Assembly (NCBI GenBank): GCA_002422955.1
Contig: DITY01000257.1
Coordinates: forward strand, 15,456-35,852
Origin: Planctomycetaceae bacterium UBA6172
GTDB taxonomy: Bacteria > Planctomycetota > Planctomycetia > Pirellulales > Pirellulaceae
Direction of reading: 5' to 3'
Length of the DNA stretch: 20,397 nucleotides
The notes below the pieces were generated by a model. That model did not search any database. It was not told the origin of the DNA and worked only from the letters and a program-made list of their open reading frames with translations. The translations under genes and the position numbers were made by a program. Positions 1 through 7,708 of this stretch are shown in pieces (within the stretch, counting starts at the first letter, position 1; the number at the start of each line of letters is the position of its first letter).

Positions 1-3000
1 CCGCGGACGTTGAGCGTCCAGAGTGTGTAGCGATCCTCGCCGAAGGGACTGGCGACGTAGCTCCAGACGTTGTGGGGACTGACCCGGGTATTGAAGGAGA
101 GGTCGACTTCCTGGGCGCGATTCATCGTGCCGGTTCCGTCCAAGGCGATCAGGTCGCCCCACAGCTTCAGTTCGTTGAAGGTCACGTGATCGCCATAGAC
201 CGTGAATCGGACCGAACCGTCGGTGAAAGCCACCGATTCGGACGGTTTGATGCGTAGCATGTTGAAGACGCTGATCAGCAGCGGCAGTTGATACAGGTTC
301 GCTTCGGACAGGGTCGCGCTGCCGGCGCCCTTGAGCAGATGGCTGGCGCCGACGACCCCTTCCAAGCGGACTTGGCCTTGGACTTTGCCGCGGACGGTGT
401 TGTCGGCTTGGCCGAGTTCCAACAACATCGTCGGCATGTCGGCGTTGGCGATCGCCAGCACGACGTCGAAGGCGCCGTCGTTGAGCAGCACTTCGCCCGA
501 GATCGATGCCGTCCCGCCATAGATCCGCCCCCCGATCGGACGCCCGCGAATGGCGTTCAGCGAAGCGGGCATGGCTGGGGGGATGGCGGTGGGCTGGGGG
601 ATCGCGTCCCCCAGCAGCAACCGGCCGTCTTGAATCGCGTAGGGTCCGCGAATCATCGTGATCTGCTGCGACGCGAAGTGCATCGAGTCGATGCTGACTT
701 CGCCGTCGGCAAAGTAGGCTTCGGTATCCTGTTTGCCTTTCATGGTGATCTCGCCGCGGAGGTCGCGGACCGGCCCGACATCACCGATTCGGTTCCCTTC
801 CAGTTGGAACACCATATCCCAATCGAAGGCCGGAGTCGGATGGAGCGCATCGGGCAGCCAGAAGCCGAATTGGCCGCGGGCGCTGAGCGGCCCGCGGAAT
901 TGCAGACGCTGAAACGCGCCGCGGATCTGAGTCGGCAGCGACCCGATCAGTTCGGCATCGGGATGCAGGCGGCTGCCGCTGTGGACATTCAGGTCCATCC
1001 GCCAGCGACCGGAGTCGGTCCGTTGGCAGCGGCCGTCGGCGGAGATGCGGGTCGAATCGTGCCGGCCGTCGAGCGAATCGATCCAGACCAAGTCGCCGTC
1101 GTACCGCATCGCCCCCTCGACCAGGTCGATGCGGTAGGGGATATCGGTCGCCCGCAGGCTGATGGTGCGATTATCGATCGTCGGTTTGGCGTTCTGCTTG
1201 GCCGCGATCACGATCTTCGGTTCGGGCCACCGCTGGGCGTGATGGATCGTGACCTCCGCGTGGTCCAGCACGCCCGTGGGTGAAAGGTTGTCCCAGATCG
1301 CCCGCGAGTCGGTGTTCAACGCCGCCCGCAACGGTTCGTCCAACGGCAGCTCACGGGCTTGGAATCGGAGCGCCATCTGCCAGTCGCCATCCGTCTCGTG
1401 CGGCGTCTCCTCGGGCAGTTTCAAGTAATTGCCTTCGCAGAAAATTTTGGCGTTGTCGCTATTGCTCGCCTGAAACCCGATCAGACGGGTCCAGTCGTCT
1501 TGAACGGCGATCGTGCCGCGGACGTCGTAAAGCGGGTAGGGGAACCCTTGATAACGGAGCATCCCGCCGGAAACCTTGAGATCGATCGACTTACGCGGCT
1601 TGCCATCGATCTGCCGATCCCAGCGCGCCGCGACCAGATGGACCTGACCGCTGGGGGAGAGCGAGCGGACAAACCGCTCCAGACCGGAAACCGGCTGCCC
1701 CCGCGGCGTCAGCGCAGCGATCAGCGGCGCATCGATCGGCACGGGACCATCCACCGCCAGTTGCAGCCAATTCGCCGCGGCCCGCGGCCCGGTGGACTGC
1801 TCGAAGGCGACACTGAGCGTTTGGCCGCCGACCTGGCCGCTCAGCCCATGACTTCGCGCGCCCAACGGATCGAACTCGATCAGCCCCTTCAGCTGCGATA
1901 CCGGATAGGGGAACTTGCTCATCTGGATATCGACGCCGCGCAGTTCGGCGCTCCCGTGCGAGGACCATCGGCCGCTGGCGCGGGTCCAGTTCAGATCGAC
2001 GTCGATCGGGCCTTCGGGATGGAACTCGTCCCAGATGAGCCCGACGCGTCCGGGGATTTGCGCGGCCAAGGCTTCATTGATCATCAACCCGCTAGCGGTC
2101 AGCTTGCCGTTCCAGGTGGCGTCCGCGGCCCAGCCGTCGATCGCGGCGGACAGGCGAAGGTCGGCGTCACCCAGCCGCGCCTCCGCTTGCAGGACCTCCA
2201 TTCCCGAATCATGCAACGCGAACTGACCGCGGATCTGCTCCAACGGCTGCGGCAACATGGGATGATCGAACCGGCCGTCGCGAACCAGGGCGTCGACCGC
2301 GAACTGGGTGTCGGAGGGCGGGGCCAACTCGGCCAGCGTGACTGCCGCGAGCCCATTGGCGGCCGCGCCAGGAAGGTCGCCGGAAAGTCGCCACCAAGGG
2401 GCTGTCCCACCGGGCGACCGCAACGGCCCCTGAACGTCGTACCGCAGATCCATCAGCAGACTCAGCCGCGTCAAATCTTCCCAACGCGCGGCCAACCGCA
2501 GCGGCAACAGGCTCGCCAAGGCGGGATCGAGGCGCACGCCGCGGGCATCGCCACCCACATGGAACCGGCCGCCGCCCACTTCGCCCGTCAACTGCAGCGA
2601 TTCGATGAAGGCGGCCGCGGCGCGGATGCTGAATCGCATGCTCGCGGAGTTGGCGGCTTCCGCGAGCAAGGCGGGCTGTCCGAAGGCCTTGGGGTCCACA
2701 CACTTCGCCAAATCGATCGTGGCCCCGATCTGGTCGATCTCGAGCGGTCGTACCTCCAGACGATCGTCACGATGGATTCGCAAGCGGCCGCCCCGAATCT
2801 CCAACTGCGGGCAGTCATCGTTCACTCGGAGCGGGGGCCAGAGCAATTCCAGTGACCAGCGGCCTTGGTCGCCCTGCCAGAGGTCCGCGACCACATCCGA
2901 CGCGATCACTTTCCGCGGCTTCAGCGGCGACTTGCGGTCCCACAGCTGGCCGAGCGCCAACTCGGAATGGACCTCGACCCGCGATACTTTCAGGACCGGC

Positions 3001-3269
3001 AACGACCGCTGACCCTTTCGCTCTGGGGCGGTTTTGAACTCGATCCCTTCTAGGATCACGACACCTTCCTGACCGATCCGCGCCGAAGCGATCGCGACCG
3101 TCAGGTGAGGATAATGAGCGCGAAGCTTGCTCAGCAGCTGGCGACGAATCTGCTCACTGGCCGTCTGTGGCGCGAGAAAATAGCCCAGGACGATGATGTT
3201 GAGCACCGCGAACGCGGCAATCCAACGCCATGACCGACGTGAGCGGCTGTTCTTACGCTGGGCATCCAT
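1..3269 (-). CDS. AsmA-like large envelope protein, 3' end outside window
   Basis: The minus strand is open from an ATG at 3269 to the left edge without a stop, giving 1089 visible residues. The N-terminus is basic (MDAQRKNSRSRRSW) and followed by one hydrophobic segment at about residues 16-33, so this is probably a single-pass inner-membrane anchor with a huge periplasmic part. The rest is a long series of alternating beta-type stretches, typical of AsmA/YhdP/TamB-type bridge proteins, which carry lipid between membranes. Near the left edge the stretch around LLISVFNMLRIKP, then FTDGSVRF and GTGTMN, resembles the conserved C-terminal AsmA-like region. The gene follows the GT-C-like gene on the same strand after 88 bp, so co-transcription is possible. 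No good Shine-Dalgarno is seen. Family assignment rests on overall pattern, not on a decisive motif. I infer a role in envelope lipid or glycolipid handling; the substrate is unknown. Confidence 0.72.
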   Translation of the reverse strand, partial: MDAQRKNSRSRRSWRWIAAFAVLNIIVLGYFLAPQTASEQIRRQLLSKLRAHYPHLTVAIASARIGQEGVVILEGIEFKTAPERKGQRSLPVLKVSRVEVHSELALGQLWDRKSPLKPRKVIASDVVADLWQGDQGRWSLELLWPPLRVNDDCPQLEIRGGRLRIHRDDRLEVRPLEIDQIGATIDLAKCVDPKAFGQPALLAEAANSASMRFSIRAAAAFIESLQLTGEVGGGRFHVGGDARGVRLDPALASLLPLRLAARWEDLTRLSLLMDLRYDVQGPLRSPGGTAPWWRLSGDLPGAAANGLAAVTLAELAPPSDTQFAVDALVRDGRFDHPMLPQPLEQIRGQFALHDSGMEVLQAEARLGDADLRLSAAIDGWAADATWNGKLTASGLMINEALAAQIPGRVGLIWDEFHPEGPIDVDLNWTRASGRWSSHGSAELRGVDIQMSKFPYPVSQLKGLIEFDPLGARSHGLSGQVGGQTLSVAFEQSTGPRAAANWLQLAVDGPVPIDAPLIAALTPRGQPVSGLERFVRSLSPSGQVHLVAARWDRQIDGKPRKSIDLKVSGGMLRYQGFPYPLYDVRGTIAVQDDWTRLIGFQASNSDNAKIFCEGNYLKLPEETPHETDGDWQMALRFQARELPLDEPLRAALNTDSRAIWDNLSPTGVLDHAEVTIHHAQRWPEPKIVIAAKQNAKPTIDNRTISLRATDIPYRIDLVEGAMRYDGDLVWIDSLDGRHDSTRISADGRCQRTDSGRWRMDLNVHSGSRLHPDAELIGSLPTQIRGAFQRLQFRGPLSARGQFGFWLPDALHPTPAFDWDMVFQLEGNRIGDVGPVRDLRGEITMKGKQDTEAYFADGEVSIDSMHFASQQITMIRGPYAIQDGRLLLGDAIPQPTAIPPAMPASLNAIRGRPIGGRIYGGTASISGEVLLNDGAFDVVLAIANADMPTMLLELGQADNTVRGKVQGQVRLEGVVGASHLLKGAGSATLSEANLYQLPLLISVFNMLRIKPSESVAFTDGSVRFTVYGDHVTFNELKLWGDLIALDGTGTMNRAQEVDLSFNTRVSPHNVWSYVASPFGEDRYTLWTLNVR

Positions 3270-3303
3270 GCCGCGCTTGGTTGTGCTGAAATCAGTGGGA
3301 CCG

Positions 3304-3327
3304 TCGCCGGAGTGGCACCGCCGGCGA
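3304..3327 (-). other. GC-rich stem-loop between the GT-C-like and AsmA-like genes
   Basis: A perfect 7-bp inverted repeat (TCGCCGG at 3304-3310 and CCGGCGA at 3321-3327) encloses a 10-nt loop in the 88-bp gap. No T-run follows on either strand, so it is not a canonical terminator. It could attenuate transcription or stabilise an mRNA end inside an operon; the role is a guess. Confidence 0.3.
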
Positions 3328-3357
3328 AGATAGGAATGACGAACCTTAGTCCCGATC

Positions 3358-5010
3358 TCACCCGCCAATCCAGCCCAAAAATTCGAGATAACGGTAGATC
3401 CAAGGGTGCCGCCAAGGCGTTTCCAATGCGGTGGCGACCGAAAAAACACTGGCCGCGACCAGGCCGATCAAACACCACGCCCCCCACCGACCGCGAGCCA
3501 ATCGATCCGCTGCCGGGTGGGCTGACCATAACCACAGCGGGGCGAACCACAACAGCCAGCGAAAGCAGCAGCTGACGCCGCCATAATTGCGGTCGATCAA
3601 CGGGCGGGCGATGTAAAAGGCGAAGCAGATCAAGGTCGCCACCCCGGTCGCGACGGCCAACCACCACCCACTCGAACCGGACGGCTCCCGCAGACGCAGC
3701 CACAGCCCCAGCGGAACCAAAACCCAAAACGGCGTCAACGAAAAGAGGCCGTGATGCCCGAAGGTTGCGTGAAAGGCGTACACGGCCCGCGATGGCTCCC
3801 CGCGATCAACCCCCTTGCGAGGGGTCATCCAGTAGCTACCTGGGTAGTCATACCAACGATCCCAACGACGGATTTCCCATTCCCGCTCGCCGTCGAGAGT
3901 GTCAGCCGCCGGCGCGACCAAGGCGAACCGTTGATTGCCGCCGCCGACGTCGACGATTCGGCGGTCGGGCGACGCGGTTGCGACGATCGCCAACGGCGTG
4001 TCGCGATGACGCGGGTGCAACTCGCCGGTCGCGGCCAAGGCCTCCGCGACCACGGCGGCACTCGGTTCCCCTGCCAGACGAAGGTTGCCGATCACCGGGC
4101 CATCATCGCGATGCATGTAGGGTGGGATCCAGCTGGCGTTGGCCGCCCAATTGGTGCCGAAGAAGGCGGCCCCGACCAGCAGCGCCCCCGGCGCGAACCC
4201 GATCCATGTCGAACGCCGATCCTGCAGGAAAAACAGCCCTGCCCACAGCACGAGCATCAGCAATGCCGGCAGTTCGCAGGCGACCGTGAAGGCGGCGGCG
4301 ATGCCGGCGACAAAGGCTGCCCCCCCGCGGCCGCACCCAGGGGAGAAAACGCGGCGGTCCCGCTCGTCGCATCGGTTGGCGTCGTCACCGCGCCGCAGAT
4401 AGATCGCCAGCACCAAGGCGGTGGCCGCCGCTGCTGGCAGGTGGTTGCCCAGGGTGATCGCCATGGGCAGCACCATCGTGCCGAAGCAGGCGACCGCCAA
4501 GGTGGCCATCGCGCCGGGGCCATCACCGGCGGCCGACCGGATCGAGCGCCAGACCGAAACCAGGAAAATCGCCAGCAGCGGCAGGTTGACCAAGACCAGG
4601 ACGATGCGGGCGACGTAAATCGGCTGCCGGATCAAGCTCAGCCCCGTGACAGCGCGGACGCCCGCGTAGACGCCAGCGATCAACGTCGACAACAGCGGCG
4701 GCTTGCTGCTGTAATCATGCATCATGCCGTCGCGGCCGGTGTGGCGCACCCGATCGATCGTCTGCCAGGGGCGGCGGCGTCCCGACTTGTCCTTGATCGC
4801 CGTCAACCGATCGATCTCGTAGGTCCCATAGTCGACCAAGGCCGCGACCGTCGCCCAGCGGCTGCGATCATTCGCGCTCAGGAACGCCGTGTCGCCTTCA
4901 GCGCTGGTGACCGAGGCGATCCGCCCGGCGACGATCGCCAGGCTGATCGCGATCAGCAAGGCCGCGACCTGACGCGGCTGGGTTCCGCCCTCGGCGGCCA
5001 CGCGGCTCAC
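3358..5010 (-). CDS. polytopic GT-C-like (PMT_2-type) membrane glycosyltransferase, putative
   Basis: This 550-residue protein starts with GTG at 5010. It has a first membrane segment at about residues 15-33 and many later ones (for example about 133-153, and several in the C-terminal third). After the first segment comes a loop with NDRSRW and GTYEID, and then YSSKPPLLS at residues 100-108. A loop followed by KPPL is typical of PMT_2/GT-C enzymes (ArnT and dolichyl-phosphate-mannose transferases), which move a sugar from a polyprenyl phosphate to a protein or lipid on the outer face of the membrane. The usual acidic DE pair in the first loop is not obvious, so the catalytic acid is uncertain. 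Its start overlaps the stop of the GT2 gene by 4 bp (GTGA), which implies translational coupling; that enzyme would make the donor. The acceptor is unknown. The alternative is a conserved polytopic protein without transferase activity. Confidence 0.68.
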   Translation of the reverse strand: MSRVAAEGGTQPRQVAALLIAISLAIVAGRIASVTSAEGDTAFLSANDRSRWATVAALVDYGTYEIDRLTAIKDKSGRRRPWQTIDRVRHTGRDGMMHDYSSKPPLLSTLIAGVYAGVRAVTGLSLIRQPIYVARIVLVLVNLPLLAIFLVSVWRSIRSAAGDGPGAMATLAVACFGTMVLPMAITLGNHLPAAAATALVLAIYLRRGDDANRCDERDRRVFSPGCGRGGAAFVAGIAAAFTVACELPALLMLVLWAGLFFLQDRRSTWIGFAPGALLVGAAFFGTNWAANASWIPPYMHRDDGPVIGNLRLAGEPSAAVVAEALAATGELHPRHRDTPLAIVATASPDRRIVDVGGGNQRFALVAPAADTLDGEREWEIRRWDRWYDYPGSYWMTPRKGVDRGEPSRAVYAFHATFGHHGLFSLTPFWVLVPLGLWLRLREPSGSSGWWLAVATGVATLICFAFYIARPLIDRNYGGVSCCFRWLLWFAPLWLWSAHPAADRLARGRWGAWCLIGLVAASVFSVATALETPWRHPWIYRYLEFLGWIGG

Positions 5011-5999
5011 GGTCGACCCTCGCGCCGCGTGACTTCGGCGATCGAAGCCGGCGGACGATCGCGGCGCGCGATGGAGGTGATCAATTCGGCGAGCAGCCCG
5101 GCGGTCAGAAACTGCGCGCCCAGCAACACGGCGGTGATGCAGTAATAAAAGATCGCCTTTTCATGGAGGTGCAGCGGGTCGCCGCCGGGGACTAACCGGG
5201 TCCAGATCCAGCGACTCGTTAGGTAGACCAGTCCGAGGCCACCAAACGAAAAGCAGGCCAAGCCGACGGAGCCGATCAGGTGCAGCGGGCGCTGCGCGAA
5301 TGCGGTCAAAAAGTAGATCGTCAGCAGGTCGAGAAAGCCCTTGATCAAGCGGGAAACGCCGTATTTGGAACTTCCATAGGGCCGCGCGTGATGTTCGACG
5401 ACCAGCTCGCGAACCCGCCAACCGCGAGCCGCGGCCAATACCGGGACGAAGCGGTGCAATTCCCCATACAGCTTGACCTCATCGAAGATTTCGCGGCGAT
5501 AGGCTTTGAAGCCGCAGTTGTGGTCGTGCAGCACGACGCCCGTCAGGCGGGAAACCATGCGGTTGAAGATCGCGCTGGGGAGCGTCTTGTGCCAGGGGTC
5601 ATTGCGAACCTTTTTCCAGCCGCTGACCACGTCGGCACCGTCCGCAATCTGCTCGAGAAACCGCGGGATCTCCTGCGGGTCATCTTGCAAGTCCGCGTCC
5701 AGGGTCATCACCAGGTCGCTGTGGGCCGCGTCGAATCCGGTCGCCAACGCCGCGGCCTTGCCGAAATTGCGCCGTAGCCGAATCCCATCGGTCGCCGGAT
5801 TGTCGGCGGCCAATCGGCGGATCGCCTCCCACGAACCGTCGGTGGAACCGTCGTCGACGAACAGGATGCGATAGCTAGCGACGGTGCCCTGGAGCTGGCA
5901 GTCGCCCAGCGCGGCGAGCAGCCGCTGGTGCAACGGTTGCAGCGCCGGCTGCTCATTCAGCAGCGGGATGACGACTGTTATCGTCGGTGGGAAGCTCAT
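5007..5999 (-). CDS. GT2 family polyprenyl-phosphate glycosyltransferase (DPM1/ArnC/GtrB-like)
   Basis: The preferred start is ATG 5999 (330 residues), because the GT-A fold normally begins about ten residues before VVIPLLNE, as here. Visible are VVIPLLNE (9-16), FVDDGSTDGSW (47-57) for nucleotide binding, the DAD metal-binding motif (101-103) in TLDADLQDDP, and HDHNCGFKAYRR (158-169). Two C-terminal hydrophobic segments at about 238-262 and 284-308 match the membrane-anchored GtrB/ArnC/YfdH type. Such enzymes transfer a sugar from UDP- or GDP-sugar to undecaprenyl or dolichyl phosphate on the cytoplasmic face. The sugar cannot be read from sequence. The gene is first in a minus-strand run and overlaps the GT-C-like gene by 4 bp, so the two probably form a donor-synthase/transferase pair. 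A 47-residue upstream extension to 6140 is possible but has an arginine-rich, unconserved look and no family counterpart. Confidence 0.9.
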   Translation of the reverse strand: MSFPPTITVVIPLLNEQPALQPLHQRLLAALGDCQLQGTVASYRILFVDDGSTDGSWEAIRRLAADNPATDGIRLRRNFGKAAALATGFDAAHSDLVMTLDADLQDDPQEIPRFLEQIADGADVVSGWKKVRNDPWHKTLPSAIFNRMVSRLTGVVLHDHNCGFKAYRREIFDEVKLYGELHRFVPVLAAARGWRVRELVVEHHARPYGSSKYGVSRLIKGFLDLLTIYFLTAFAQRPLHLIGSVGLACFSFGGLGLVYLTSRWIWTRLVPGGDPLHLHEKAIFYYCITAVLLGAQFLTAGLLAELITSIARRDRPPASIAEVTRREGRP

Positions 6000-6476
6000 C
6001 AGCGGCAAGCCAATGCGAAGGGCGGGGGCGGAAGCCGACTCGATCGATCCTGGGGACGCGCCGAACCGCGAGTTCAAGCCGCGCCGGTCCCTCCGAAATC
6101 GCACGCCGCGGGGGACTGGCCGACACAACAAATTCCGCAAAGTCTAGCAGGCTTACGGAGGACTTCCCAGGCCGAAGGCTCGGCGGTCAAGGGCCGTGCG
6201 TGTCGGGGGCCGGCATCCGCCTGCCACCTCGCCGGGAGACCGATGCCCAGAATTCAGTGTAAATCGAGGTGGCGTCAAAGTCGCTTCAATCCCTATTTTT
6301 CCCTCAAGCCGCATCCTCGGAGCGGTCGATGTACGCACTAGGTAAGATCCGAGCCCGCGAATCGCACTCGCAGATATGGGCCGTAACGCTGCCGCCTTCC
6401 GCTCCCAAAACACCTTCCGCGCCGTTGCCCCCCACGGCCAAGGATCGCGGAAATCCCGACCGCAAGAGGTACGAAA
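6000..6476. other. divergent intergenic region, no gene recognised
   Basis: This 477-bp stretch separates two divergent genes and should hold both promoters. I find no convincing -35/-10 pair. It contains a perfect 9-bp inverted repeat at 6223-6231/6265-6273 and a small GCCGA/TCGGC hairpin at 6171-6184. The open frames here are arginine- or proline-rich shadows without homology that I recognise. Confidence 0.5.
6223..6273. promoter_or_regulatory. perfect 9-bp inverted repeat, candidate operator or long hairpin
   Basis: GCCACCTCG (6223-6231) and CGAGGTGGC (6265-6273) are exact reverse complements separated by 33 nt, in the middle of the divergent gap between the GT2 gene and the thioredoxin/YHS gene. 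It could be a pair of protein-binding half-sites or a stem in an untranslated leader. No regulator is encoded nearby. Confidence 0.3.
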
Positions 6477-7601
6477 ATGAGTCCCATCCTCCACAAGCTA
6501 CTCATGTCGCTGCCTCTGGTCGCGACCTCGTTGGTCTTCGCGACCCCGGAAGCCGGGGCTCAAATCGCTTGGGAATCCGATCTGCGGACGGCCCGAGACC
6601 GGGCCGAACGCGAGGGCAAACTGTTGCTCCTGCACTTCTACAGCGACTCGTGCGTGTGGTGCGATCGTCTGGAAGCGGGGGCTTTCCAATCGCCGGAGGT
6701 GGCGTCCGCGATCGAAAAGTCCTACGTCCCGGTCAAGATTCACGCCGGGCAAAACCCGAACGTCGCCCGCACCTTCCGGATCAACGGTTACCCGACGGAT
6801 GTGATCGTGACTCCCGCCGGGACCGCGTTGTCGCACCGGACCAGTCCCCAGGCGAGCAATCGGTACATCGACATGTTGGCCGAAAGCGCCGCCTCGCCTA
6901 ATCGCGGGCCGGCCGTCGACCCGACCGCAGTCGCCGCGGCCACAACTCCCGCCACCACGCCGCCACCTGCCGCCGTGGCCGCTCAGGCTGCGGTCGCCCC
7001 GCCGACGATGCCGGCCGAGACCAACGTCGCGGCGGCCGTGCCGTCGCTCGCGATTTCTCCGATTTCATCCGGCCCGGGTGTCGGGGCTACGGATCTGGCT
7101 AAGTCGAGCTTCACTCCGTCCAGCCTGGCGATGCCGGGTCCGACGACGTCGCTCGCCGACCTGCCGACCGCATCGGCGCCGCAGACTCCGCCTAGTGCCG
7201 CGACGCCGCCAACCGCTTCGCACCCGATCGCCCTGGAGGGCTACTGCCCGGTTTCGCTGTTGGACCACGACAAATGGATCGAGGGCAATACGCAGCATGG
7301 CGTGGTCCACCTCGGCCAGCTTTATCTGTTCGCCAATGCCGAAGCGGCCAAAAAATTCCTGACGGATCCGGAACCCTACACCCCGGTGCTCAACGGCATC
7401 GATGTGGTCCGGTTCTTCGAGGAAAAGCGGATCGTTGCCGGCAAGCGTGACTTCGGTGCTCGCGATCCCGAACACAACCGGATGTTCTTTTTCGCGGACG
7501 AAGCGGCGATGATCCACTTCGAGGAACAGCACAACCGCTACACCGAAGCGGCCATTCGGGTGACCCGCCAGGCCGTCGCCGAAGCGAACCCGCGCCGATA
7601 A
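6477..7601 (+). CDS. exported thioredoxin-like protein with C-terminal YHS-like domains
   Basis: The ATG at 6477 follows AAGAGGT at 6464-6470, a good ribosome binding site. Residues 1-28 look like a Sec signal peptide cleaved near AGA|Q. A thioredoxin-like domain covers about 30-140, with CVWC at residues 59-62 and the cis-Pro region at NGYPTD (P106), which are the expected redox features. An Ala/Pro/Thr-rich linker runs from about 141 to 250. The C-terminal part (251-374) begins EGYCPVSLLD (C257) and continues with YLFANAEAAKKFLTDPEPY, the pattern of a YHS domain. A second, weaker YHS-like unit follows from NGIDVVRFFEE. YHS domains are often tied to metal or heme handling, so a periplasmic redox/metal function is plausible but inferred. 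It is transcribed away from the glycosyltransferase block and 107 bp ahead of lysS, which has its own candidate promoter. Confidence 0.85.
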   Translation: MSPILHKLLMSLPLVATSLVFATPEAGAQIAWESDLRTARDRAEREGKLLLLHFYSDSCVWCDRLEAGAFQSPEVASAIEKSYVPVKIHAGQNPNVARTFRINGYPTDVIVTPAGTALSHRTSPQASNRYIDMLAESAASPNRGPAVDPTAVAAATTPATTPPPAAVAAQAAVAPPTMPAETNVAAAVPSLAISPISSGPGVGATDLAKSSFTPSSLAMPGPTTSLADLPTASAPQTPPSAATPPTASHPIALEGYCPVSLLDHDKWIEGNTQHGVVHLGQLYLFANAEAAKKFLTDPEPYTPVLNGIDVVRFFEEKRIVAGKRDFGARDPEHNRMFFFADEAAMIHFEEQHNRYTEAAIRVTRQAVAEANPRR

Positions 7602-7604
7602 CGC

Positions 7605-7633
7605 TTGGCGGTTTGCTTCGCGGTGCCTATCCT
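7605..7633 (+). promoter_or_regulatory. candidate sigma70-type promoter for lysS
   Basis: TTGGCG (7605-7610) and TATCCT (7628-7633) are separated by exactly 17 bp and lie just after the stop of the thioredoxin/YHS gene. Each hexamer matches four of six consensus bases. The -10 is identical to that of the tRNA-Thr promoter in this window. The predicted leader to lysS would be about 70 nt. A 7-bp inverted repeat (CTTCGCG 7616-7622, CGCGAAG 7653-7659) straddles the -10. Confidence 0.4.
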
Positions 7634-7708
7634 ACCGGGCTGTTCGGCTTGTCGCGAAGATGAGCCTTCAGCAGCCCCTCACGCCCGCAAGCGCCGTCTC
7701 GACCGATC

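Noticed and set aside
288..2855. Long plus-strand open frames at 288-1283 and 1359-2855
   Set aside because: They lie opposite one uninterrupted 1089-codon minus-strand frame with a membrane anchor and coherent beta-rich protein. The plus-strand products are Arg/Gln/Asp-rich and without recognisable domains, as expected for antisense shadows in GC-rich DNA.
3751..5145. 464-codon plus-strand open frame
   Set aside because: It is antisense to the GT-C-like gene, whose product has clear membrane segments and the KPPL motif. The plus-strand product is Gln/Arg/Asp-rich low complexity.
6000..6140. 47-residue N-terminal extension of the GT2 glycosyltransferase
   Set aside because: Arg/Ser-rich sequence without family counterpart; the normal GT2 N-terminus begins just before VVIPLLNE, which ATG 5999 provides.
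7616..7659. CTTCGCG/CGCGAAG inverted repeat as a terminator of the thioredoxin/YHS gene or a T-box leader of lysS
   Set aside because: The loop is 30 nt, no T-run follows, and no T-box signature or specifier structure is visible.
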